This document shows, piece by piece, positions 1 to 4,303 of a DNA stretch of 7,171 nucleotides. Under the pieces are notes generated by a model, which was not told the origin of the DNA, ran no database searches, and saw nothing but the letters and a program-made list of their open reading frames with translations. The DNA is from JBBDWZ01 sp050732575 (lineage in GTDB: Bacteria > Gemmatimonadota > Gemmatimonadetes > Longimicrobiales > RSA9), in assembly GCA_050732575.1 (NCBI GenBank), contig JBOHRF010000263.1, positions 1-7,171 on the forward strand, written 5' to 3'. The translations under genes and the position numbers were made by a program. Position 1 is the stretch's first letter, and the number at the start of each line of letters is the position of its first letter.

Positions 1-296
1 TCACCCAACTGCACGGGCAACGCGTAGCGCAGCCGGTACTCGCCGAGTTCCGGGCCGCCCGGCAATGAACGGATTCCACCCGATGCTGTGCCGGTCACCC
101 GGTAAGCCGCACCGTCCACCTCGACGACGAGCGTCACGCGCAGCTTGCTCGACTCGTCCCAGGTCAATGGGCTGGCTGTGGTCGGCCGACGGATACGCAC
201 CGTGAGTGTGGCGGCCAGATGGTCGACTGCCACGCGTTGCGAGGTGAACACGTCATTGCGTCGCAGCGTGAGCCGGGCGGGCTGCAGCAGATCCAT
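1..296 (-). CDS. partial beta-rich phage protein, runs off left edge
   Basis: The frame opens with ATG at 294-296, directly after the TAG stop (297-299) of the secreted Ig-like gene, and stays open for 98 codons to the edge of the window, so the C-terminus is missing. The protein starts MDLLQPARLTLRRND and then alternates short polar and hydrophobic stretches, for example a TWDESSKLRVTLVVEVDGA segment near residues 48-66, which suggests beta strands of a tail-associated or adhesion-type domain. There is no signal peptide or membrane segment. No strong Shine-Dalgarno precedes the ATG; the TAGATG junction suggests termination-reinitiation coupling with the gene before it. I do not recognise the family with certainty. 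Small proteins of this style often follow fibre genes in phages, so a minor structural role is likely but inferred. Confidence 0.7.
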   Translation of the reverse strand, partial: MDLLQPARLTLRRNDVFTSQRVAVDHLAATLTVRIRRPTTASPLTWDESSKLRVTLVVEVDGAAYRVTGTASGGIRSLPGGPELGEYRLRYALPVQLG

Positions 297-1634
297 CTAG
301 CGTGGACCGCACCAGGTCGTGAGACACGCGGCCACCGCCGCGTAGTACCAGAGCCGGCCTGTGCCCGGGTTACCGCCCGGACCTTCCATCCCCAGCGTGA
401 AGCGACGCGCCAGGTTCAGGTCCGTGAATCGATCCGAGCCACCGGCCGCGTACCACTGGGCCATCGTGGTCCGGTCCTGTGATGGGTCGCCAATCAGGAA
501 GTGGTTCGCGTCACGAATGAGGTTGCCCGCCATATCGTAGATGCGCGGGTGCACCCGGTAGGTGCGTGTCGATGCATTCAGCAGCTCGACGAACCACTCG
601 TGACGGTGCCACGTGGCCGTTGGTACGCCGGGCACTGCCATCCATGTGTTGTAATTGGGCGGGGTGCCGCCACCGGGGAATTGCATCTTTGGCTGGTAAG
701 CCGTGGACGCGTTGCTTCCGTTGGCCCAGAGCACGGCTTGCACGGGGCCCGCGCCACCACCAGCGTTGAGCTTGAAGGGGTGATTGTTGATGCTGACACC
801 CGGTTCGACGCGGAGGTACGCGCGGATGTAGAAGCTGCGGCCTGATGGGATGGCGTTGTCCACCTCGAACAGGTCGCAGGCATTCTCGCCGCGGTCCGTC
901 ATCTCCAGCACGTTCGGCGTCAGTGTCCAGCCCAGGGGCGCGCCGGGTACAACGCGCGAGATGTCAGGTGGCCAGCACGTGATGTAATCGTACTTGCCGC
1001 CTACCCACCTACCACCGGACAGCACGCCACCGTCCGTCACGGCACGGTCGGAATTACCCGTGGCCGTTGACCAGTCGGAAAACCACACAGCGCCAGCAGG
1101 ATGTGGTGTGGTGTCGGGGGGCGGAAGCGTTACGGTGTCAGGGGGTAGCGTGACCGTGATGGCTGACGTGTCCGCACGACCACCTGCACTCGCGACGGCG
1201 CGGAATGCACCTGCTGCACCACCCGCCGTGTAGAGACCCGCAGTCGTGATGCTGCCGCCCGTCGCGGTCCAGCTCGGCTGCACGGTCGGCGCACTGCCAT
1301 CACTCATCGTTATCGTCGCCGCAAATTGCTGGGTTCCGCCAGCCAGCAGCGACACGGCCGATGGACTCAGCACCACACTGCTGACCGTGGCCGGGGGCGG
1401 CCCGACAACAAGCTCCGCGCCGAAGTAGAGGCGAAACTGTGCGGGCGTCATCTGGCATACGCCGGTCTTGCCGTCGTGCAGCGCGCGGAAGTACACACGG
1501 TTCGTCGTTGACTTCACGGAATCCACACGTGCTGGCGCCGTCACGCACGGGAGATACGACACGCCCGGCGTGATGGTCTGCGCACCGAGCGGCGCAGCGA
1601 GAGCAACACAAAGGATTACGCAAAGATGTTTCAT
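297..1634 (-). CDS. secreted Ig-like and lectin-like domain protein
   Basis: This 445-aa protein has four visible parts. Residues 1-18 form a Sec signal peptide: MKH, a hydrophobic core LCVILCVALAAP, and probable cleavage after Gly-Ala before Gln19; no lipobox Cys follows. Residues 19-82 form a small domain with two cysteines (30 and 60) that could pair. Residues 83-162 look like a bacterial Ig-like (BIG2-type) domain, with the typical LSPSAVSLLAGGTQQFAAT opening and SWTATGGSITTAGLYTAGG core. A Pro/Thr-rich linker (163-180) leads to about 265 residues of aromatic, Gly-rich beta sequence, probably a concanavalin A-like or jelly-roll domain, ending with two more cysteines. I start at ATG 1632-1634, not GTG 1641-1643, because a GAGG lies nine bases upstream and the charged N-terminus fits a signal peptide. 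The likely role is glycan or surface binding outside the cytoplasm. A signal peptide inside a phage structural operon is unusual. The C-terminal fold is the least certain part. Confidence 0.8.
   Translation of the reverse strand: MKHLCVILCVALAAPLGAQTITPGVSYLPCVTAPARVDSVKSTTNRVYFRALHDGKTGVCQMTPAQFRLYFGAELVVGPPPATVSSVVLSPSAVSLLAGGTQQFAATITMSDGSAPTVQPSWTATGGSITTAGLYTAGGAAGAFRAVASAGGRADTSAITVTLPPDTVTLPPPDTTPHPAGAVWFSDWSTATGNSDRAVTDGGVLSGGRWVGGKYDYITCWPPDISRVVPGAPLGWTLTPNVLEMTDRGENACDLFEVDNAIPSGRSFYIRAYLRVEPGVSINNHPFKLNAGGGAGPVQAVLWANGSNASTAYQPKMQFPGGGTPPNYNTWMAVPGVPTATWHRHEWFVELLNASTRTYRVHPRIYDMAGNLIRDANHFLIGDPSQDRTTMAQWYAAGGSDRFTDLNLARRFTLGMEGPGGNPGTGRLWYYAAVAACLTTWCGPR
1119..1157 (-). repeat. 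imperfect 21-base tandem repeat in linker
   Basis: Two imperfect copies with a 21-base period encode Thr-Val-Thr-Leu-Pro-Pro-(Pro)-Asp twice in the linker of the secreted protein (about residues 160-175). The copies differ at synonymous positions, so the duplication is not very recent. It probably tunes spacer length between the Ig-like domain and the C-terminal lectin-like domain. Confidence 0.5.
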
Positions 1635-1638
1635 GGGG

Positions 1639-1647
1639 CTCACCCTC
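1639..1647 (-). promoter_or_regulatory. ribosome binding site of the secreted protein
   Basis: The minus strand reads GAGGGTGAG here; its GAGG lies nine bases before ATG 1634. This favours ATG 1634 over the GTG at 1643, which would lie inside the site. The site overlaps the TGA stop of the preceding 140-aa gene, so the two genes are probably translationally coupled. Confidence 0.6.
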
Positions 1648-2068
1648 AGCTTGCGGGTTGAGTTAGTGTCCAGCTGCTGATCGTCACCTGCTGGGCGGCG
1701 GCGATCGAGACGTTGTCCAGTGTCAAATCACCGCCGCCGCCTGTCGCGGTGATCGTGCCCTCGACGCGCCGCTGTGTGGCATCCGCGCCATTGCCATCGC
1801 CGGATTGCCGCATGCGGAAATGGCCAGCCGTGCCGGTGCCGTCGGCCGCTGTGTCCTGCCACGTCCCGGCCAGGGCCACGGATCCGCTCGATGGTGCACC
1901 ATGTGCTGATGCGGGCAGAGTGATGGATGCGAGCAGGGTTCCAGTGGCGGCCGCGTTCGGGCCCGGCGGCGCTCCAGTGCGGATCTCCAGGATCGCGCTG
2001 TCGTACAGCTGCACGCTGTGCCGATCGACAGCATCATCGCGCGCGCCCGTGGACAGAGTGTAGGCCAT
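1646..2068 (-). CDS. small phage structural-type protein
   Basis: This 140-aa protein starts MAYTLSTGARDDAVD and continues with ILEIRTGAPPGPNAAATGTLLASITLP, then SGSVALAGTWQD, GTAGHFRMRQS, and a C-terminal GDLTLDNVSIAAAQQVTISSWTLT. This order of short beta motifs matches, from memory, a family of roughly 120-150-aa proteins found beside tail genes in many siphophages and related prophages, usually annotated as hypothetical or virion-associated; its exact function is not established. No signal peptide or membrane helix is visible. The ATG at 2066-2068 follows the stop of the helical 89-aa gene by six bases, and an AGGAG at 2080-2084 provides the ribosome binding site. It lies directly upstream of the secreted Ig-like protein and probably shares its transcript. 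Confidence 0.8.
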   Translation of the reverse strand: MAYTLSTGARDDAVDRHSVQLYDSAILEIRTGAPPGPNAAATGTLLASITLPASAHGAPSSGSVALAGTWQDTAADGTGTAGHFRMRQSGDGNGADATQRRVEGTITATGGGGDLTLDNVSIAAAQQVTISSWTLTQPAS

Positions 2069-2074
2069 GGGGAA

Positions 2075-2344
2075 TCAGTCTCCTCTCTTGCCCGTGATTG
2101 GCGGCAAGCTTGCGCCATGCGCAGCACGCTCGGCCGCCTGTTTGATGAGGGCGGTCTCTACCTCGGAGAGCGCAGCCCCCAGTTCGGCCCTGCGCGCCAA
2201 GATTGAGGCGTGCATCTGCCCCTCCATGCTGTAGCCGAGCGGCGCGAGCTGTCCCCAAATCTCGTCCAGGGTCTCCGCGCTGTCGGCGCTGGCGATCGCG
2301 GCCTGCAGCTCCTGCTTATTCAGACCGGCGTAGAGCGTGGCCAT
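2075..2344 (-). CDS. small helical protein of unknown function
   Basis: This 89-aa protein begins MATLYAGLNKQELQAAIASADSAETLDEIWGQ and is almost wholly alpha-helical in appearance: an acidic, Ala-rich N-terminal half, then RRAELGAALSEVETALIKQAAER, an amphipathic helix rich in Ala, Leu and Glu. The C-terminal tail (PPITGKRGD) looks disordered. It has no cysteines, signal peptide or membrane helix. A GAGGT (acctc on the plus strand, 2354-2358) lies nine bases before ATG 2344. It follows the zinc-ribbon gene after a 63-base gap and precedes the 140-aa structural-type gene by six bases. The A-x-x-x-x-E-L spacing of the first helices is common in small phage helical-bundle proteins. I cannot assign a function; a chaperone or scaffold-like role is only a guess. 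Confidence 0.75.
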   Translation of the reverse strand: MATLYAGLNKQELQAAIASADSAETLDEIWGQLAPLGYSMEGQMHASILARRAELGAALSEVETALIKQAAERAAHGASLPPITGKRGD

Positions 2345-2351
2345 GTCAGAA

Positions 2352-2411
2352 TTACCTCGGGCGTAGATACGTGGCGATCGCTATTCCGACCGGAATAAGT
2401 GAGCGCCTCAT
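2352..2411 (-). CDS. possible 19-aa coupled mini-ORF
   Basis: The ATG at 2409-2411 shares bases with the TGA of the zinc-ribbon gene in a 4-base ATGA overlap, the same junction used throughout this operon. It encodes MRRSLIPVGIAIATYLRPR followed by TAA: two Arg, a short hydrophobic centre of about 10 residues, and a basic end. That could be a tiny amphipathic or membrane-associated peptide. The Shine-Dalgarno is weak (an AAGAAGAAA run), so expression would depend on coupling. It fills most of the gap before the 89-aa gene and contains a 16-base inverted repeat. It could equally be a chance ORF in a short spacer. Confidence 0.3.
   Translation of the reverse strand: MRRSLIPVGIAIATYLRPR
2382..2397. 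repeat. 16-base inverted repeat in intergenic gap
   Basis: Perfect 7-base arms (TATTCCG and CGGAATA) are separated by two bases. As RNA the loop would be too tight for a fully paired hairpin, so a dimeric protein binding site is more natural. It sits in the 63-base spacer between the zinc-ribbon gene and the 89-aa gene. A repeat of this size can occur by chance in 7 kb. Confidence 0.4.
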
Positions 2412-2770
2412 GGTTTCTTCTTGCGATCGTGAAGTCTCACGTCGAAGCCCGCGGCCCGGAGATCGTCCAACTCTTCGAGCAACGTGAGCGGCGCGCCTCC
2501 GTTGGGCTTGTACTGGTTGATCTTTGCTTTGAGCCGCTCCCAGGCGCGTGTCCAATAGGCTTCCTCGGCGCAGGACACAACGTAGTTGTCGGCCCATTGG
2601 ACGAGGCAGCGCAATTCCTGCCAATTCAGCGTGAGATTCACGTCTTGGTCGGAGTCCTGCGGCAGGGCGCGCGAACTGCACGCAGGGCAACAACTCACGT
2701 CCCTACACGACCCCCAGGGGAATTCTGTCCCGCATGTCGGGCAACGCAGGACGCGATCGCTCATGCTCAT
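2408..2770 (-). CDS. small zinc-ribbon protein
   Basis: This 120-aa protein has an N-terminal zinc ribbon: Cys10-Pro-Thr-Cys13-Gly and, 14 residues later, Cys28-Pro-Ala-Cys31, with extra cysteines at 22 and 27. A linker leads to a helical region (NLTLNWQELRCLVQWADN, then YWTRAWERLKAKIN) and a basic tail ending KKKP. The ATG at 2768-2770 overlaps the stop of the two-helix membrane protein (ATGA). A second ATG at 2762-2764 is better spaced from the AAGAGG upstream, so translation may start two codons later. The frame stays open far upstream, but that part is Arg-rich shadow sequence of the membrane genes. CPxCG ribbons usually bind zinc and often contact nucleic acid or proteins. Its place after the membrane proteins does not reveal its job, and I do not recognise a named family. 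Confidence 0.78.
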   Translation of the reverse strand: MSMSDRVLRCPTCGTEFPWGSCRDVSCCPACSSRALPQDSDQDVNLTLNWQELRCLVQWADNYVVSCAEEAYWTRAWERLKAKINQYKPNGGAPLTLLEELDDLRAAGFDVRLHDRKKKP

Positions 2771-3063
2771 TGCCTCTTCCGGAGCGAGAGCGCTTCCTCT
2801 TTGAGGTCGGCGATCGCTGCCTTCAGCCGTTTCGCCGAGATCAGGTGCGAGCCTACAGCCATGGAGACTGCGCCCAATCCCATGGGAGCAAGCTTCCATT
2901 TGTCGAACGTGGGATCGCGCCACAGCAGTACGGCCGACAGCGCGATCAGCAGCACGCCCACAGCGAGCCAGAACACGCCCAGGATCGTAGCGCGCTGGGC
3001 CTCGGCCAACTCGGCCGCCGACATCTGGCGGCGCAGGTTGCGGGTGTTCTCGCCGTCGATCAT
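2767..3063 (-). CDS. two-helix membrane protein, holin-like
   Basis: This 98-aa protein has a charged N-terminus (about residues 1-25), a first membrane helix at 26-48 (ILGVFWLAVGVLLIALSAVLLW), a short loop with WRDPTFDKWK, a second less hydrophobic helix at about 57-75 (LAPMGLGAVSMAVGSHLI), and a basic amphipathic tail ending LKEEALSLRKRQ. Length and topology fit class II holins (two helices, both ends in the cytoplasm), but many small membrane proteins look like this. ATG 3061-3063 overlaps the stop of the gene before it in an ATGA junction, and its own stop overlaps the zinc-ribbon start, so all are probably translated together. The call is by topology and neighbourhood only. Confidence 0.72.
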   Translation of the reverse strand: MIDGENTRNLRRQMSAAELAEAQRATILGVFWLAVGVLLIALSAVLLWRDPTFDKWKLAPMGLGAVSMAVGSHLISAKRLKAAIADLKEEALSLRKRQ

Positions 3064-3353
3064 CGCCGCCTCGCTGAATCACGTTGCACGCGCGCGATCG
3101 AGTCGCGGACTGCTGCGTTGGCTCTGCGCGCTGAATCACCCATCCGTTCGGCGCGCGTCAGCACACGGCTCGTCTCACGGTCGGCCGCCACACCTGAGTC
3201 GACTACGGCCTTTAGTTGGATCTGCCCGCGCTCGATGCGCTCCTGCGAGCGAAGCATTCGGGTCTGCATGACGAGCATGCCGCCGATGAGCAGTGTGCCC
3301 ACGACCTGAGAAGCCGACGCAAACCAGACAAGACGGCTCTGCGCAGTAGTCAC
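3060..3353 (-). CDS. small single-pass membrane protein
   Basis: This 97-aa protein has one membrane helix at about residues 9-31 (WFASASQVVGTLLIGGMLVMQ) followed by about 65 highly charged, Arg/Ala/Glu-rich helical residues with no cysteine. Its start GTG 3351-3353 shares bases with the TGA of the 86-aa gene (GTGA junction). The layout, a short N-terminal anchor and a long charged helix, is like that of inner-membrane spanins or of anchors that hold a soluble partner at the membrane. There is no lipobox and no nested lipoprotein gene in the other frames, so a classical Rz/Rz1 pair is not visible. A role in host lysis is inferred from neighbours, not shown. Confidence 0.7.
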   Translation of the reverse strand: MTTAQSRLVWFASASQVVGTLLIGGMLVMQTRMLRSQERIERGQIQLKAVVDSGVAADRETSRVLTRAERMGDSARRANAAVRDSIARVQRDSARRR

Positions 3354-3610
3354 CGCTTCCTCGCCAGTTCGAGACTCAGGGCCTGCATTTCCTTCTGCAT
3401 CTCCTGAAACCGCTGACCGCTTTCCCTGCGATAGTCAGCGTACTCACGCTCCAGCTCGATGCGGCGTTCCTTCTCCGTTTCAACCAGAACGCGGAGAGCA
3501 TCATGCTTGCGCGAAGCCTCCATGCTGAATCGCAGGTTGGCGCCAACGCCCATCACAATCAAGCTGCCTGCGACCGACACGAGGATCGTCCAAATCAGAT
3601 CCGACGGCAC
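3350..3610 (-). CDS. membrane-anchored coiled-coil protein
   Basis: This 86-aa protein has an N-terminal membrane helix (about residues 5-24: LIWTILVSVAGSLIVMGVGA) and then about 60 residues of charged helix (EKERRIELEREYADYRRESG, EMQKEMQALSLELARKR) with heptad-like Leu/Met/Val spacing, probably a coiled coil. Inner-membrane spanins have this plan; some phage tail or exclusion proteins do too. The chosen start is GTG 3608-3610, the only ATG, GTG or TTG in the frame back to a TGA at 3764-3766. Its own Shine-Dalgarno is poor. A strong GGAAGGA lies upstream but is spaced for an out-of-frame ATG at 3624, so start control is odd. It is the first gene after the intergenic terminator, so its expression probably depends on read-through. 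Confidence 0.68.
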   Translation of the reverse strand: MPSDLIWTILVSVAGSLIVMGVGANLRFSMEASRKHDALRVLVETEKERRIELEREYADYRRESGQRFQEMQKEMQALSLELARKR

Positions 3611-3624
3611 AAGGCGCCCAGCAT
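3595..3624 (-). CDS. possible 9-aa leader ORF overlapping the membrane gene
   Basis: ATG 3622-3624 is preceded at seven bases by GGAAGGA, the best ribosome binding site in this area, yet it opens a frame of only nine codons (MLGALCRRI, then TGA at 3595-3597) that overlaps the first codons of the 86-aa membrane gene. A GTG at 3646-3648 in the same frame would give 17 residues (MKSWKDIPMLGALCRRI). Either this is a leader peptide that couples translation to the membrane gene, or one base is missing and these residues are the true N-terminus of that protein. Low confidence. Confidence 0.25.
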   Translation of the reverse strand: MLGALCRRI

Positions 3625-3669
3625 CGGGATGTCCTTCCAGCTCTTCACGCGCTCGTGCCCTTGCGAGGG

Positions 3670-3722
3670 AAACAAAAAGGCCCGGAGCCGCACCAATTAC
3701 GGGGGGGTGCTGGCTCCAGGCC
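3670..3722 (-). terminator. strong intrinsic terminator, minus strand
   Basis: On the minus strand an 11-pair stem (GGCCTGGAGCC with GGCTCCGGGCC, one G-U wobble) is extended, after a single bulged A, by a 5-pair stem (GCACC with GGTGC) around an 11-nt loop, and is followed at once by TTTTTGTTT. On the plus strand the wobble becomes an A-C mismatch and the T run is eight bases from the stem, so the minus strand is the intended direction. It ends transcripts coming from the right and lies about 60 bases before the membrane-protein genes. Confidence 0.85.
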
Positions 3723-3815
3723 TGTCGGCGTTTTTTGTCAAACCTGCCCTTACAGTGTACACATCACCGCGACATGACGGAAGTCTGGGCAGGCGCAGTG
3801 ATCGCTAGCGGCCGA
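3670..3815 (-). ncRNA. candidate structured leader or small RNA
   Basis: The predicted transcript of about 145 nt would run from just below the TATAAT box to the terminator and contains no convincing gene. Besides the terminator it has two further stems: AUCACUGCG (from 3802-3794) with CGCGGUGAU (3771-3763), nine pairs including one U-G, and CCUGCCC (3793-3787) with GGGCAGG (3749-3743), seven pairs. Their order is a, b, a', b', so they form a pseudoknot or exclude each other. The wobble pairs only in minus-strand RNA. A GUGUACAC palindrome (3762-3755) lies in the last loop. It could be an attenuator leader, a 6S-like short late RNA as in lambda, or a regulatory RNA. No known riboswitch family is recognised. 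Confidence 0.45.
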
Positions 3816-3821
3816 TCTAGC

Positions 3822-3853
3822 ATTATACCGGATCACGGTCGAGTGCACGACCG
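3822..3853 (-). promoter_or_regulatory. candidate promoter with operator-like repeats
   Basis: The minus strand has a perfect TATAAT at 3827-3822 within the only large intergenic gap. No hexamer resembling TTGACA lies 16-19 bases upstream and there is no extended -10 TG, so an activator or phage factor may be needed. Where the -35 would be, an inverted repeat CGGTCG-6 bases-CGACCG spans 3836-3853. Two more inverted pairs, GTGATC/GATCAC (3836-3831 and 3803-3798) and GCTAG/CTAGC (3821-3817 and 3808-3804), flank the -10 and expected start. Transcription would begin near 3815 and run into the structured leader. Confidence 0.5.
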
Positions 3854-3919
3854 AGATGCCCCGGATCCCCACGCCCTGCCCGGCCGACACGTTGACCGGT
3901 CCACTTCTGTGGCGGGGTC

Positions 3920-4303
3920 TCAGCGTTCGCCGGCGAGGCGCATGAACGGTTCGATGCTCTCGACCAGATCGCTCTCGCTAACCTGGTCGAGTCTGACGAG
4001 CTCAGCTTCCGGCGATGACTCGATCCCCGCCAACCGGCCAAGCGAAGCGCGGCGGACGCGCGCTCGCTGCAATCGCCCCCGCATTTCCTTGGGCAGTCGA
4101 CGTTCCCGCTCCCGACCCAATCCCACAGCGCAGCAGCGGCCAGGCAGCTCGACACCGAGCCGGTGTTGCCCACGGCCATCTGCGAATGGACCTACGCACA
4201 GGAATAGGTCTGAACCCGGATCCCGAAAGAGACCCAGGTTCATGAGGTCCTGCTCACTTGCAGCGGGCAGTTCTTCCGGCGAAATCTCTCGAATTTCGAT
4301 CAC
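3920..4303 (-). CDS. hypothetical protein, last gene of the tail block
   Basis: This 127-aa protein starts with GTG 4301-4303, which shares GTGA with the stop of the fibre-like gene and has AGGAG seven bases upstream (4315-4311). The frame extends further upstream, but that part is shadow. It begins MIEIREISPEELPAAS, continues with DLMNLGLFRDPGSDLFLCVGPF, has a very Arg-rich middle (about residues 58-92, probably basic helix) and an acidic end (SSPEAELVRLDQVSESDLVESIE). There are no membrane helices and no zinc motif. I do not recognise the family. Its place right after the fibre-like gene suggests a tail-assembly or fibre-chaperone type role, but this is only context. It is followed by the non-coding control region. 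Confidence 0.7.
   Translation of the reverse strand: MIEIREISPEELPAASEQDLMNLGLFRDPGSDLFLCVGPFADGRGQHRLGVELPGRCCAVGLGRERERRLPKEMRGRLQRARVRRASLGRLAGIESSPEAELVRLDQVSESDLVESIEPFMRLAGER

Noticed and set aside
1727..1753. Inverted repeat with 8-base arms (ATCACCGC and GCGGTGAT)
   Set aside because: It lies inside the coding region for a Gly-rich stretch of the 140-aa protein, has no T run, and is probably a result of the codons used there.
2771..3139. Upstream extension of the zinc-ribbon frame to 3139
   Set aside because: The added residues are an Arg-rich shadow of the two membrane genes; the ATGA start at 2770 (or ATG 2764) fits the operon and the ribbon.
2399..3271. Long plus-strand open frame (290 codons) antisense to the membrane and zinc-ribbon genes
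   Set aside because: It opposes four coupled minus-strand genes with good starts, membrane helices and a zinc ribbon. Its translation is Ser/Arg-rich with no domain, as expected from GC-rich antisense frames.
3735..3740. TTGACA on the minus strand just before the terminator, as a -35 box
   Set aside because: No -10-like hexamer lies 16-19 bases downstream; that position falls in the GC-rich terminator stem.
3611..3766. Open frame upstream of the 86-aa membrane gene, back to a TGA at 3764-3766
   Set aside because: It has no ATG, GTG or TTG and runs through the terminator stem, so it is not a credible N-terminal extension.
3823..4179. Minus-strand 118-codon frame reaching into the intergenic region
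   Set aside because: It overlaps the 127-aa gene in another frame, its composition is shadow-like, and no start signal supports it.
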